A stretch of DNA of 64,000 bases from Actinomadura parmotrematis (lineage in GTDB: Bacteria; Actinomycetota; Actinomycetes; Streptosporangiales; Streptosporangiaceae): the NCBI RefSeq assembly GCF_019458805.1, contig NZ_JAIBOA010000025.1:1-64000 (forward strand), in the 5' to 3' direction. Below are positions 26,510 through 35,840 of the stretch, one piece after another. Below the pieces are notes generated by a model. The model saw nothing but the letters and a program-made list of their open reading frames with translations, was not told the DNA's origin and did no database searches. A program made the position numbers and the translations under genes. Position 1 is the stretch's first letter, and every line of letters starts with the position of its first letter.

Positions 26510-27739
26510 TCACCCTGCGGCGGCCGCCAGCGCGGCCGCGCGGCCCTCGAGGTGGCGGCGCTCGGGCAGGCTCGTGGTGAGGCGCGCGGCCGTCCGGTAG
26601 TCCGCCAGGGCGGCGGCGGTGTCGCCCGCCCGCTCGTGCAGGTGGGCGCGGACGGCGGCGAGCCGGTGGTGGCCGGCCGTCCGGTCGTCGGCGGCCAGCG
26701 GCTCCAGGTGGGCGAGGCCGGCGCGCGGGCCGTGCACCATCGCGACGGCGACGGCCTCGTTGAGCGTCACCATCGGGTTCGGCGCGAGCCGCGACAGCAG
26801 CCGGTAGAGGGCGAGGATCTGCGGCCAGTCGGTGCCGGCGGCGCTCGGCGCCTCGGCGTGCACGGCGGCGATCGCGGCCTGGAGCTGGTACGGGCCGGGC
26901 GGCGACCAGGTGAGGGCGTCGCTGATGAGCGCGGCGCCCTCGGCGATCGCGGCGGCGTCCCAGCGGGACCGGTCCTGGTCCTCCAGCGGGACGAGCGCCC
27001 CGCCGGGCCCGGTGCGGGCGGCGCGGCGGGCGTCGGTCAGCAGCATCAGCGCGAGCAGCCCGGCGGCCTCGCCGTCGCCGGGCAGCAGCGCATGCAGGGC
27101 GCGGGCCAGGCGGATCGCCTCGGCGGCGAGGTCGGCGCGCTGCAGGTCGGCGCCGCCGGACGCGGTGTAGCCCTCGTTGAAGACCAGGTAGAGGGCGTGC
27201 AGGACGGCGCCGAGGCGGCCGGCGCGCTCGCCGGGCGGCGGCAGCTCGAACCGCGCCCCCGCCGCCTTGATCTTGGCTTTGGCGCGGCTGATGCGCTGGC
27301 CCATCGTCGTCTCGGGCACCAGGAACGCCCGCGCGATCTCGCCGGTGGTGAGGCCGCCGACCGCCCGCAGCGTCAGCGCGACCTGCGAGGACGGCGTCAG
27401 CGCCGGATGGCAGCAGAGGAACAGCAGCGCCAGCGTGTCGTCCCGGCCCGCGACCTCGCCCGGCTCCACCCGTTCCTTGAGCGCCACGGCGGCCTCCCGG
27501 CCGCGGCGGGCGCTCTCGCTGCGCCACAGGTCGGTGAGGCGGCGTGCCGCGACGGTGGTGAGCCACGCCTGCGGGTCGTCCGGGACGCCCTCGTGCGGCC
27601 ACTGCACGGCGGCGGCGAGCAGCGCCTCCTGGACGGCGTCCTCGCAGGCGTCGAACTGCCCGTGCCGCCGCACCAGGGTGCCGAGCACCCGCGGCGCGAG
27701 GTCGCGCAGCAGGTGCTCGGCGGGCCCGGCGGTGCTCAC
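26510..27739 (-). CDS. ECF-type RNA polymerase sigma factor with C-terminal extension (ECF42-like)
   Basis: This 409-residue sigma factor has region 2 (DACEDAVQEALLAA, then DPQAWLTTVAARRLTDLWR), region 4 (LTLRAVGGLTTGEIARAFLVPETTMGQR) and a long C-terminal TPR-like extension (EAIRLARALHALLPGDGEAAGLLALMLL). The combination with an adjacent YCII/DGPF protein is the ECF42 hallmark; no anti-sigma factor is expected, and the extension is thought to act as the regulatory part. The GTG at 27739 overlaps the YCII stop. Confidence 0.9.
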   Translation of the reverse strand: MSTAGPAEHLLRDLAPRVLGTLVRRHGQFDACEDAVQEALLAAAVQWPHEGVPDDPQAWLTTVAARRLTDLWRSESARRGREAAVALKERVEPGEVAGRDDTLALLFLCCHPALTPSSQVALTLRAVGGLTTGEIARAFLVPETTMGQRISRAKAKIKAAGARFELPPPGERAGRLGAVLHALYLVFNEGYTASGGADLQRADLAAEAIRLARALHALLPGDGEAAGLLALMLLTDARRAARTGPGGALVPLEDQDRSRWDAAAIAEGAALISDALTWSPPGPYQLQAAIAAVHAEAPSAAGTDWPQILALYRLLSRLAPNPMVTLNEAVAVAMVHGPRAGLAHLEPLAADDRTAGHHRLAAVRAHLHERAGDTAAALADYRTAARLTTSLPERRHLEGRAAALAAAAG

Positions 27740-28101
27740 ATGTCCGCCGCGGCGTCGTGCATGACGGCGCGCACCTCCATGGCGCCGCCGTACTTCACGT
27801 CCGGCCAGCGCGAGGCGATCTCCACGGCGCGCTCCTCGGTCTCGCAGTCGACCATGACGGTGCCGGCGAACACCTCGCGCGACTCCAGGAACGGCCCGTC
27901 GGTGACGGCCGGGACGCCGTCGCGCGCCCGGATCGTCCGGGTGGCGTCCGGCCCGGCGAGCGCCTGGCCGCCGACGAGCTCGCCGCGCTCGGTGAGCTCC
28001 TTCATGATGGCGTCGACCTCGCCGAACAGGCCGGTGCGCTCGTCCTCGGTCAGCTCCTCCAGGAAACCGGGCCGGTTGTAGATCAGCAGCATGTACTTCA
28101 T
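27736..28101 (-). CDS. YCII (DGPF) domain protein
   Basis: This 121-residue protein opens MKYMLLIYNRPGFLEEL and has the TDGPFLESREVFAGTVMVD core, the DGPF-type YCII-related fold. Such proteins accompany ECF42 sigma factors and are often their targets. The gene is translationally coupled to the sigma-factor gene. The biochemical activity is unknown. Confidence 0.88.
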   Translation of the reverse strand: MKYMLLIYNRPGFLEELTEDERTGLFGEVDAIMKELTERGELVGGQALAGPDATRTIRARDGVPAVTDGPFLESREVFAGTVMVDCETEERAVEIASRWPDVKYGGAMEVRAVMHDAAADM

Positions 28102-28199
28102 CGTCGGTGCTCCTTCGTCGGCGGGCGTCCGGTGACGCTCTCACACGTTGGTCGGAGCCCTCGACGCCGCCTCGACATCCGGCACCGGATTTCTTTCGC

Positions 28200-29729
28200 C
28201 TAGAACGGCCGCGGGCCGTCCTCGCAGGTCGTGCCCTTCGGCAGGTGCCCGGTGAGCAGGTAGTGGTCGACCTTGCCGCGGCCGCACGGCGTCTGGATGC
28301 CGTGCCCGAAGCCCTCGATGGTGATCAGGCGGGTCTCGCCGAGGCGGCGCGCCATGGTCCGCGCCCACGCCAGCGGCGTCGCGTGGTCCCAGCGCTCGTT
28401 CAGCAGCAGGATCGGGCGGCGGCCGGCGCCCCAGCCGCCGGCGTGGCGGGCGCCGTAGGCGGTCCAGGACGCGCACATCGACCGGTCCAGCACCGAGCCC
28501 GTCCCGAACGTCGTCGCCTGCCGGTCGGCGGCGCGGGCGGCGCGCACCCAGGCGGACCGGTCGTGCGTCATGCGCCCGGCGTCCGAGCAGAGCGTGGCGT
28601 CGCGGACGTTGCCGGAGTTGGTCTCCTCGCCCGTCCCCCGGACGATCGGCCGCTGGGGCTTGGCGGCCTGCTCCAGCAGCGTCGGCGACTCGGCCGAACG
28701 GCGCCGGAGCAGCTCGTTGTAGGCGGCCTGGAGCTGCTCGGCGGCCGGCCGGGACGCCTGCGGCACCCCCACCGCCATCTGGTGGGCGAGGCGGTTCAGG
28801 CCGGTGAACATCCGCGAGTCGTGCGCGGCGAGGCTGCGCTTCCGCACCACCGCCAGCAGCTCGGCGTACTTGGCGGTCGCGCGCGGTGCGAACGCGCAGT
28901 TCTTCGGCGCGGCGTCGCAGGCGCGCAGCGTCGCGGCGAACGTCCGTTCCAGCTCGCGGGCGTCGTCCTTGGTGAACACGAAGGTCGGCTTGGACCACGT
29001 CACCGAGTCCACGACGCCGTGCAGCACGAGCGCCCGGTAGCGGCCGGGGTACAGGTTGGCGTAGACGGCGCCGATCACCGTCCCGTAGGAGATCCCCACG
29101 TAGCCGAGCCGCTTGTCGCGGACCGCCTGCCGCAGCCGGTCGAGGTCGCGCACGTTGTCGACGGTCGTCACATACGGCGTGAGCGGCCGCTTCGCGCAGC
29201 GCCGGGCGATGTCGGCGGAGGCGTTCAGCCGGTGCCGCATCTCGCGCTCGGTGAGGACGGCGTCGGGCGGCGACGCCTTCTCGTACTGCGCGTCCGTCGT
29301 GCAGCGCAGCGCCTTCCGGCTCGGGATCACCCCGCGCGGCGCCCAGGTGACGAGGTCGTAGGAGCGGCGGACGGACGCCCCGACGTACTCCTTCCAGAGC
29401 GACGCGGCGTCCAGCCCGCTGCCGCCCGGTCCGCCGGGGTTGAAGAACACCGACCCCTTGGACCTCCCCTTGGCGGGCAGCCGCGCCAGCGCCAGGCTGA
29501 GCGTCCCACCGCCCGGCCGCGCGTAGTCGCGCGGCACCGGGTACATCGCGCACTGCCACCCGGCCGGCATGCCCCACGTCGCCGGGCAGTCGTGCCACGC
29601 GGGCCGCGGCACCTCCCCGTCCCCGCCGGCGGGCGCCCGCACGGGCGACGCGGCGGCTGGCACGGCCGCGAGCGGCACGGCGGCCGCCACCAGGACCGCG
29701 AGCACCCGCGGCCGACTCTTGATCATCAC
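28200..29729 (-). CDS. Secreted alpha/beta hydrolase with TAP-like C-terminus
   Basis: This 509-residue exported protein has a signal peptide ending near AAASPVRA, then an alpha/beta hydrolase with oxyanion segment VFFNPGGPGGSG, nucleophile elbow GISYG and, in the TAP-like C-terminus, LLLNERWDHATPL and FGHGI, which supply the acid and histidine. Family members of this type (tripeptidyl aminopeptidase-like) remove N-terminal peptides. It is monocistronic; 28102-28199 upstream of the YCII gene shows nothing notable. Confidence 0.9.
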   Translation of the reverse strand: MMIKSRPRVLAVLVAAAVPLAAVPAAASPVRAPAGGDGEVPRPAWHDCPATWGMPAGWQCAMYPVPRDYARPGGGTLSLALARLPAKGRSKGSVFFNPGGPGGSGLDAASLWKEYVGASVRRSYDLVTWAPRGVIPSRKALRCTTDAQYEKASPPDAVLTEREMRHRLNASADIARRCAKRPLTPYVTTVDNVRDLDRLRQAVRDKRLGYVGISYGTVIGAVYANLYPGRYRALVLHGVVDSVTWSKPTFVFTKDDARELERTFAATLRACDAAPKNCAFAPRATAKYAELLAVVRKRSLAAHDSRMFTGLNRLAHQMAVGVPQASRPAAEQLQAAYNELLRRRSAESPTLLEQAAKPQRPIVRGTGEETNSGNVRDATLCSDAGRMTHDRSAWVRAARAADRQATTFGTGSVLDRSMCASWTAYGARHAGGWGAGRRPILLLNERWDHATPLAWARTMARRLGETRLITIEGFGHGIQTPCGRGKVDHYLLTGHLPKGTTCEDGPRPF

Positions 29730-29825
29730 CCTCGGTGTATGGCCCTCCGGCGCCCCTCCCCAACGACCCTTTCCGGACCTTTACCACCCTCTGCCCACTT
29801 CCAGGACGAAAGCCCGGACGGGGGG

Positions 29826-30450
29826 TCAGGGGACCGTCCAGGACAGGGCGGGCGTGGACTGGAGCCAGGAGAGGAGGCACATGCCGGCCAGGAAGAGCAG
29901 GCTCCAGGCGATGACGCGTCTGCAGGGCGCCGAACAGCGAGTTCGACGAGGTGTCCGAGCCGGTGACGGCGGTGCCGAGCCAGCCGAGGACCGGCGAGAG
30001 CAGCGCGAACGCGGCGCCCGCGCCGGCCGTCCAGGTGCCGAGAGTGATCGTCTGCCCGGAGGCGTTCATCACGAAGGCCAGGGCGAGGACGGCCATGACG
30101 GTGAGGATCGCCCACTTGAGCTGGGCGAGGGTGGTGCCGTAGGCGCGCAGCGCGCGGCCCGCGCCGATGCGGAGGGCGAGCAGGGTGAGCAGGCCCGCGA
30201 CGAGCATCTGCGTGCCGGGGGTGGTCAGGTAGTTGAAGGTGAAGGTGACGAGGCCGAGCTTCTTGCCCGACGGCCCCTCCAGGTGCAGGCCGGGCCAGTC
30301 GAAGGTGCGGATGGCCTCGTTCAGCCACGCCTTGACGCGGTCGATCTGGCAGACCACGAACACCGCGATGATGATCGCGTAGGGGGTGTAGGCGCGGGCG
30401 GTCTCACCGCGGGAGTCGGGCCGGCGGACGCGCTCGGCGAAGCCGGGGCC
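29826..30450 (-). pseudogene. Decayed L-lactate permease (lldP/lctP) fragment
   Basis: One minus-strand frame encodes RPDSRGETARAYTPYAIIIA through to the lactate-permease signature TGSDTSSNSLFGALQ. There homology breaks (near 29930) and resumes in another frame with the family C-terminus AWSLLFLAGMCLLSWLQ, ending in a TGA at 29826. Intact LldP has about 550 residues; the N-terminal half is missing and an internal block with a frame change is lost. The 5' junction lies within 100 bp of the end of the dehydrogenase operon. No functional permease can be made from this. Confidence 0.82.
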
Positions 30451-30538
30451 GGCTCGCCGGCGGCGCCGCCCGCGACGGGGCCCGCCCCTACGGCCGCCGC
30501 CCCCCGTTCTGGCGCCACCTGCCCGCCCCCGGCGGCGG

Positions 30539-32584
30539 TCAGAGGTTGGTGAGGACGGCGGCCGGGGTGAGGGGGAGGTCCCTCAGGCGGAGGCCGGTGG
30601 CGTGGTGCAGGGCGTTGGCGACGGCGGCCGCCGCGCCGACGATGCCGATCTCGCCGATGCCCTTGGTGCCCATGGGGTTCAGGTGCGGGTCGCTCTCCTC
30701 GATCCAGACGGCGTCGATGTCGCGGACGTCGGCGCAGGCCGGCACGTGGTACTGGGCGAGGTCGTGGTTGACGTAGTCGCCGAACCGCTCGTCCATCGTG
30801 CTCTCCTCCATGAGCGCCATGCCGAGCCCCATCGTCATGCCTCCGATGAACTGCGAGCGGGCCCGCTGCGGGTCGACGATGCGGCCGGCGGCGAACACCC
30901 CGAGCATGCGCGGGACGCGGATCTCGCCGGTGTCCACGTCGACCTCGACCTCGGCGAACTGGGCGCCGAAGGCGTGCCGGGCGTAGTCGCCGCGCGCCTT
31001 CACCTCCTCGGTGGTGTCGGCGGACGCCTCGACGGGCGGGGACGCGCCGCCGTCCAGGTCCGCGCGCAGCGCCTCGCAGGCCCGCGTCACCGCGAAGCCC
31101 CAGCTCGCGGTGCCCATCGAGCCGCCCGCCAGGGGCGCCTTCGGCAGCGCGCTGTCGCCGATTTCGACGGTGACGCGCGACGCGTCGGTCTTGAGCGCTT
31201 CCGCGGCGATGGCGGTGAGCGCGGTGCGGGCGCCGGTGCCGATATCGGCGGCGGCGATCCGCACGGTGAAAGTGCCGTCGGGTGCGGCGGCGGCGGTCGC
31301 CTTGCTCGGCGACAGGTTGGCGGGGTAGGTCGCGGACGCGACGCCCGTCCCGTACATCTTGCGGCCGCGGCGGCGCACGGACGGCGCGGGGTCGCGGTCG
31401 TCCCAGCCGAACAGTTCGGCGCCGCGCCGCAGGCACGCCACCAGGTTGCGGGAGCTGAACGGCAGGCCGCTCTCGGGCTCGGTGTCGGGCTCGTTGCGGA
31501 CGCGCAGCTCGATCGGGTCGACGCCGGCGGCGAAGGCCAGCTCGTCCATCGCGCACTCCAGCGCGAACATGCCGGGCGTCTCGCCGGGCGCCCGCATCCA
31601 CGACGGCGTCGGCACGTCCAGGCGGGCCAGCCGGTGCGCGGTGCGGCGGTGCGGCGCCCGGTACATCATCCGGGTCGGGGTGGCGGCCTGCTCGGCGAAC
31701 TCGCGGACGGTCGAGGTCTGCTCCACGACCTCGTGGACGATCGTGGTGAGCGTCCCGTCGGCGTCGGCGCCGAGCCGGACGCGCTGGATCGTGGGCGTCC
31801 GGTAGCCGGTGGTGGCGAACATCTGCTGGCGGGTGAAGGCGAACTTCACCGGCCGCCCGGTGACGCGCGCCGCCATCGCCGCGAGCACCACGTTCGGGCG
31901 CGGCGTGCCCTTGGACCCGAAGCCGCCGCCGACGTGCGGCGCCACCACGCGCACCTGCGCGGGCTCCAGGTCGAACAGCTCGGCGAGCGTGGCGGCGACG
32001 GTGGACGCGCCCTGGTTGGAGTCGTGGAGGGTGAGGCCGCCGTCGCGCCACTCGGCGATCGTCGCGTGCGGCTCCATCGGGTTGTTGTGCTCGGCGGGCG
32101 TCGTGTAGGTGGCGTCGATCCGCACGGCGGACGCGCCGAACGCCTCGTCCGGGTCCCCCTGCCCGGTGTCGGCGGGGAAGGACGGGTTGACCTCCTCGGG
32201 CTTGTAGAGCCCGGGGTCGCCGGGGCTGAGGCGGACCTTCGGCGGCCGGTCGTCGTAGTCGACGCGCAGCAGCCGGGCGGCCTCGCGGGCGGTGTCGAGG
32301 GTCTCGGCGACGACGGCCGCGACGACCTGCCCCCGGTAGGCGACCTCGTCGGACTGGAACAGCGCCAGCTCGCCGTCCTCGACGGGCTTGAGCGCGGGCG
32401 CGTTGCGGTGCGACAGCACCGCGATCACGCCGGGCAGCGCGAGGACCTCCTCGTCGTGCACGGCGGTGACGCGGCCCGGCCCGGCCGCGGCCTGCACCGC
32501 GAAGGCGTACGCGGCGCCCGCCACGGGGTACTCGTAGGCGTACCGGGCGGTACCGGTGACCTTCTCGCGTCCCTCGACCCTCAC
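30539..32584 (-). CDS. Molybdopterin-binding subunit of xanthine/aldehyde dehydrogenase (PaoC-like)
   Basis: This 681-residue large subunit binds the Mo cofactor. It has the hammerhead start VEGREKVTGTARYAYEYPV, HVGGGFGSKG, SWMRAPGETPGMFALE and the catalytic-glutamate motif GTKGIGEIGIVG near the C-terminus. It oxidises aldehydes or N-heterocycles using water, passing electrons to the FeS and FAD subunits. The GTG at 32584 overlaps the FAD-subunit stop. The overall pattern resembles YagR/PaoC. No XdhC/PaoD or MobA-like maturation gene is nearby, so maturation must be supplied elsewhere. Confidence 0.92.
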   Translation of the reverse strand: MRVEGREKVTGTARYAYEYPVAGAAYAFAVQAAAGPGRVTAVHDEEVLALPGVIAVLSHRNAPALKPVEDGELALFQSDEVAYRGQVVAAVVAETLDTAREAARLLRVDYDDRPPKVRLSPGDPGLYKPEEVNPSFPADTGQGDPDEAFGASAVRIDATYTTPAEHNNPMEPHATIAEWRDGGLTLHDSNQGASTVAATLAELFDLEPAQVRVVAPHVGGGFGSKGTPRPNVVLAAMAARVTGRPVKFAFTRQQMFATTGYRTPTIQRVRLGADADGTLTTIVHEVVEQTSTVREFAEQAATPTRMMYRAPHRRTAHRLARLDVPTPSWMRAPGETPGMFALECAMDELAFAAGVDPIELRVRNEPDTEPESGLPFSSRNLVACLRRGAELFGWDDRDPAPSVRRRGRKMYGTGVASATYPANLSPSKATAAAAPDGTFTVRIAAADIGTGARTALTAIAAEALKTDASRVTVEIGDSALPKAPLAGGSMGTASWGFAVTRACEALRADLDGGASPPVEASADTTEEVKARGDYARHAFGAQFAEVEVDVDTGEIRVPRMLGVFAAGRIVDPQRARSQFIGGMTMGLGMALMEESTMDERFGDYVNHDLAQYHVPACADVRDIDAVWIEESDPHLNPMGTKGIGEIGIVGAAAAVANALHHATGLRLRDLPLTPAAVLTNL

Positions 32585-33558
32585 GGCCGTCCCCCTTCGC
32601 CCGATGCCAGATCCGACAGCGTCCGGCAGACCAGGTTCGCCGTCAGCGGCACCTTGTAGCCGTTGTCGCGGAGCGGTTCGGCGTTCTCCATCTCGGCGAG
32701 CGCGGCCCGCCGGAAGCTCTCCTCGGTCGCCGGCATCCCGGTCAGCAGCCGCTCGGCGCGGTAGGCGCGCCACGGGCGGTGCGCGACGCCGCCGAGCGCG
32801 ATCCGGCAGCCGCGGACGGCGCCGTCCGCGACGTCCAGCGCGACCGCCGCCGACACCAGCGCGAACGCGTACGACGCGCGCTCGCGGACCTTGCGGTAGG
32901 CCGACGGCATGCCGGGCGGCGGCACCTCCACGGCGGTGATCAGGTCGCCGGGCGCGAGGGTGGTGTCGCGGGAGGCGTCGTCGTGCGGCAGCCGGTACAG
33001 CTCGGCGAGCGGCAGCGGATCCCTGCCGTGCAGGTGCACGCTCGCGTCCAGCGCGGTGAGCGCGACGGCCATGTCGGACGGGTGCGTCGCCACGCAGGTG
33101 AGCGTGTGCCCGAGGATCGCGTGGTTGTGGTTCTCGCCGTCGCGGGCCGCGCAGCCGCTGCCCGGCTCGCGCTTGTTGCAGGGCTTGGTGACGTCCTGGA
33201 AGTAAGGGCAGCGGGTGCGCTGCAGCAGGTTCCCGCCGGTCGTCGCCTGGTTGCGGATCTGCCCGGACGCCCCGGCGAGCACGGCCTGCGAGAGGACGGG
33301 CAGCTCGGCGCGGACGGTCCGGTCGGCGGCCAGGTCGCTGTTGCGGACGCCCGCGCCGATCACGATCGCGCCGTCGTCGCGGCGCTCGATCCGGTCGTGC
33401 GCGAGGCCCGACACGTCGATCAGCCGGTCCGGGACGGCGACGCCGAGGCGCATGAGGTCGACGAGGTTGGTGCCGCCGCCGAGGTAGGCGGCGTCACCGG
33501 TGTGGGCGGCGCGGGCGGCGCCCGCGGTCGTGGCCCGCTCGTAGGCGAAGGGCCTCAC
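32581..33558 (-). CDS. FAD-binding subunit of xanthine/aldehyde dehydrogenase (PaoB-like)
   Basis: This 325-residue subunit has the FAD signature YLGGGTNLVDLMR and GNLLQRTRCPYF, and a four-cysteine insert (TRCPYFQDVTKPCNKREPGSGC) like the extra [4Fe-4S] site known in PaoB of E. coli. Its GTG start overlaps the stop of the [2Fe-2S] subunit. It relays electrons to an unknown acceptor, possibly ferredoxin or oxygen. Confidence 0.9.
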   Translation of the reverse strand: MRPFAYERATTAGAARAAHTGDAAYLGGGTNLVDLMRLGVAVPDRLIDVSGLAHDRIERRDDGAIVIGAGVRNSDLAADRTVRAELPVLSQAVLAGASGQIRNQATTGGNLLQRTRCPYFQDVTKPCNKREPGSGCAARDGENHNHAILGHTLTCVATHPSDMAVALTALDASVHLHGRDPLPLAELYRLPHDDASRDTTLAPGDLITAVEVPPPGMPSAYRKVRERASYAFALVSAAVALDVADGAVRGCRIALGGVAHRPWRAYRAERLLTGMPATEESFRRAALAEMENAEPLRDNGYKVPLTANLVCRTLSDLASGEGGRP

Positions 33559-34091
33559 CGGGCCGCCTCCCCCGCCGCGGCCCGCACCGCGGCGACGATG
33601 TTGACGTAGGCGCCGCAGCGGCACAGGTTGCCGCTCATCCGCTCGCGGATCTCGGCGTCGTCGAGCTCGGGCGGGCCGTCGCCCGGCGGGGTGACGGCGG
33701 ACGGCCGGCCGCGGGCGGCCTCGTCGAGCATCCCGGTCGCCGAGCAGAGCTGGCCGGGCGTGCAGTAGCCGCACTGGAAGGCGTCCTCGTCCAGGAACGC
33801 CTGCTGGAGGGGGCTCAGCCGGTCGCCGCCCGCGAGGCCCTCGACGGTGACGACCTCGGCGCCGTCCTGCGCGACGGCGAGGGCGAGGCAGGCGTTGGCG
33901 CGGCGGCCGTCCAGCAGGACGGTGCAGGCGCCGCACTGCCCGTGGTCGCAGCCCTTCTTCGCGCCGGTGAGGCCGAGTTCCTCGCGGAGCAGGTCGAGCA
34001 GGGAGACGCGCGTGTCCACGCGCAGCCGCCGCGCCGCCCCGTTCACCGTCACCGTGATCTCGGCGTGCACCACGCCGTCCCCGCTGTCCAT
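33555..34091 (-). CDS. [2Fe-2S] subunit of xanthine/aldehyde dehydrogenase (PaoA-like)
   Basis: This protein of about 178 residues has a plant-ferredoxin cluster GCDHGQCGACTV with a later Cys, and a second helical cluster domain, CGYCTPGQ and LCRCGAY. The ATG at 34091 fits the usual start of the mature domain. E. coli PaoA carries a Tat signal; none is visible here, so the enzyme is likely cytoplasmic. It is first in the operon; the upstream gap 34092-34278 shows no clear promoter. Confidence 0.9.
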   Translation of the reverse strand: MDSGDGVVHAEITVTVNGAARRLRVDTRVSLLDLLREELGLTGAKKGCDHGQCGACTVLLDGRRANACLALAVAQDGAEVVTVEGLAGGDRLSPLQQAFLDEDAFQCGYCTPGQLCSATGMLDEAARGRPSAVTPPGDGPPELDDAEIRERMSGNLCRCGAYVNIVAAVRAAAGEAAR

Positions 34092-34278
34092 GATCGGGGT
34101 ACTACCCCGGTTTCGGCGGCTGAGACCGCCGGGTCCGGCCGGGCCGCTATGCGGCCGGACCCGGCGGTCCCTCAAGGGGGCTCCCGGCGCGTCCCCCGCC
34201 GGGCGTCCGGGAGCGCCTCCAGGATGCGGCCCGCGCGCCCCGCCCCGGATACCCGAATCCGGGTAATCCGCGGGCGGT

Positions 34279-34680
34279 TCAGGGCTCCCCGCCCGCGCAG
34301 AGCCCGAGCCGCCGCGCCCAGAGGCGCGCCGCCGTCTGCGGCTTCAGCTCCATGCCGTCGAGCGGGTCGCCGGGCAGCCGCAGCAGCCACCGGCCGACGT
34401 CGCGGAGCGCGTCGGGCGGATGCTCGCCGACCTTGTCGGCGGGAACGGCGGCGCCGCTCGTCCGGCGGCGGCAGCCGCCGCCCGCGGCGAGCGCCTCCAG
34501 CACCTGCCGGTGCGGCGCGGCGTGCGAGAACAGCAGCACCCGCCAGCCGAGGTCGAGCGGGCGGCGGACGGCGGGCGGCCCCATCAGGCCGCCGTGTTCG
34601 AGGCGGATGTCGCAGATGGCGACGCAGCCCTCCGCCGGGGCGGCCGGGACGTCCTCCACGGCCCGGCGCGGCGGCAGCAC
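34279..34680 (-). CDS. Receiver-domain-like protein, start unclear
   Basis: Codon bias is clearly coding from the stop at 34279 back to about 34720. The product resembles a response-regulator receiver: VAICDIRLEHGGLMG (phospho-acceptor-like Asp), WRVLLFSHAAPHRQVLEALAAGG and a lysine near ADKVGEH. The first strand with its acidic pair is absent in this frame, and the only usable start (GTG 34680) lacks a Shine-Dalgarno sequence. A GTG at 34726 is in another frame, so an N-terminal frameshift is possible. It follows the DUF4388-like gene. Confidence 0.5.
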   Translation of the reverse strand: MLPPRRAVEDVPAAPAEGCVAICDIRLEHGGLMGPPAVRRPLDLGWRVLLFSHAAPHRQVLEALAAGGGCRRRTSGAAVPADKVGEHPPDALRDVGRWLLRLPGDPLDGMELKPQTAARLWARRLGLCAGGEP

Positions 34681-34754
34681 CTCCCAGCCGCGCGGGCCGA
34701 GCAGGCCCGCCGGGCGATGCGTCCACCTCGCAGGCGCCCCCGGCCGGGCCGGGC

Positions 34755-35675
34755 TCAGCGGGGGACGACGATCCGGCCGTCGCGGGCGAGGTCGGCGAGG
34801 TCGGCCAGCACCGCGTACAGGCCGCGGCCGAGGGTGAAGGCGATGTCGCGGGCGTTGCGGCGGCCGTCCACCCGGTCGAGGATCTGCCGCCGGACGGGCC
34901 CGACCGGCCCCGGCGGCGCGTCGTCGGCGCGGCGCGGCCGGGTGGTGAGGCCGAGCCCCGCGCCCGCCCAGCGCTCGGCCGTGGCCAGCCGCCGCGCGAC
35001 GTCGCGGAGCAGCGGGCCGGCCTCGACGCCCGGCTCGGCGGGCAGCAGCGGCGGGGTCCGGGCGCCCGCGGGCTCGGCGGCGCACGAGCGCACCCCGCAG
35101 AGCGCGATCGCGAAGACCGCGTCGGCGAGGGCGGTGCGGGTCAGCACCTCGACGCCGGTCGCGCCGAGCAGGCCGCGCCGCACGAGCTCGGCGGCGAGCC
35201 GCCCGTCCGGGGCGGCCGCGGCGTACGCCTCGCTCCACTCCTGCTCGGGGATGCGGCCCGAGCGCAGGATCAGCGACTCGGGGCCGGGCGCGGCGGGCGA
35301 GGACGCGGCGACCACCCGGCCCTCCGCCAGCGTGATCGTCCCGCTCTGCGGACCCTCCAGCACCAGGGTGCCGGTGAAGCCCTCGGCGGCGCGGCGCGCG
35401 AGGGCGCGGGTCAGCAGGTCGGGGCGGTCCGGGCCGGCGTCCGGGTCCGGGGCCGGGGGCGCCGGGTCCAGCGGGCCGTCCGGCGCGACCTCGGCGCGGC
35501 GCCGGGGCAGCAGGCCGCGGAAGGAGCCGTCCAGGGGGTGCGGTGCGGTCACGTCGTCCACGTCATCGTCCAGCGGGTGCCATCGATCATCGGAGGGAGC
35601 GCCATCATGCCAGGTCGTACGGACGTAAAGGGACGTCGCGGGCGGCCGCGGCGCCTTGACCGGCGGCCCGGACAC
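34755..35675 (-). CDS. DUF4388-like protein
   Basis: This protein has up to 306 residues. After a variable N-terminus, residues 95-170 look like a DUF4388/PATAN-like domain (GFTGTLVLEGPQSGTITLAEGRVVAASS, then AAELVRRGLLGATGVEVLT). The C-terminus has a winged-helix-like ILDRVDGRRNARDIAFTLGRGLYAVLADLADLA. Such proteins occur with MglB/roadblock small-GTPase systems; two roadblock genes lie just across the divergent promoter region. The true start may be internal (for example near 35606). Confidence 0.65.
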   Translation of the reverse strand: MSGPPVKAPRPPATSLYVRTTWHDGAPSDDRWHPLDDDVDDVTAPHPLDGSFRGLLPRRRAEVAPDGPLDPAPPAPDPDAGPDRPDLLTRALARRAAEGFTGTLVLEGPQSGTITLAEGRVVAASSPAAPGPESLILRSGRIPEQEWSEAYAAAAPDGRLAAELVRRGLLGATGVEVLTRTALADAVFAIALCGVRSCAAEPAGARTPPLLPAEPGVEAGPLLRDVARRLATAERWAGAGLGLTTRPRRADDAPPGPVGPVRRQILDRVDGRRNARDIAFTLGRGLYAVLADLADLARDGRIVVPR

Positions 35676-35706
35676 CGGGCGGCATCCGAGTCAGTCGTTA
35701 GCGACG

Positions 35707-35749
35707 TTACACTTTGTGGGAAAAGGATCCATAATGTGCGGTCCGCACA
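35707..35749 (+). promoter_or_regulatory. Promoter with overlapping palindrome
   Basis: TTACAC (35707-35712) and CATAAT (35730-35735) are spaced 17 bases and fit a housekeeping-type promoter for the roadblock genes. Immediately at the -10 end lies the perfect inverted repeat TGTGCGG-T-CCGCACA (35735-35749), placed where a repressor would block initiation. The AT-rich context stands out strongly against the neighbours. Confidence 0.55.
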
Positions 35750-35840
35750 CTCGTGTCGGAGGTCACTCCAGGGGCCGGGGCGCCGCGCCGCCCGCCCCCT
35801 CCCGCGCCTGCCCGGCCCCTCGCACCCCCTAGGAGCACGC

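Noticed and set aside
33555-34091. Tat-exported aldehyde dehydrogenase as in E. coli PaoABC
   Set aside because: No twin-arginine signal is visible at the N-terminus of the [2Fe-2S] subunit, and no PaoD-like chaperone gene is present.
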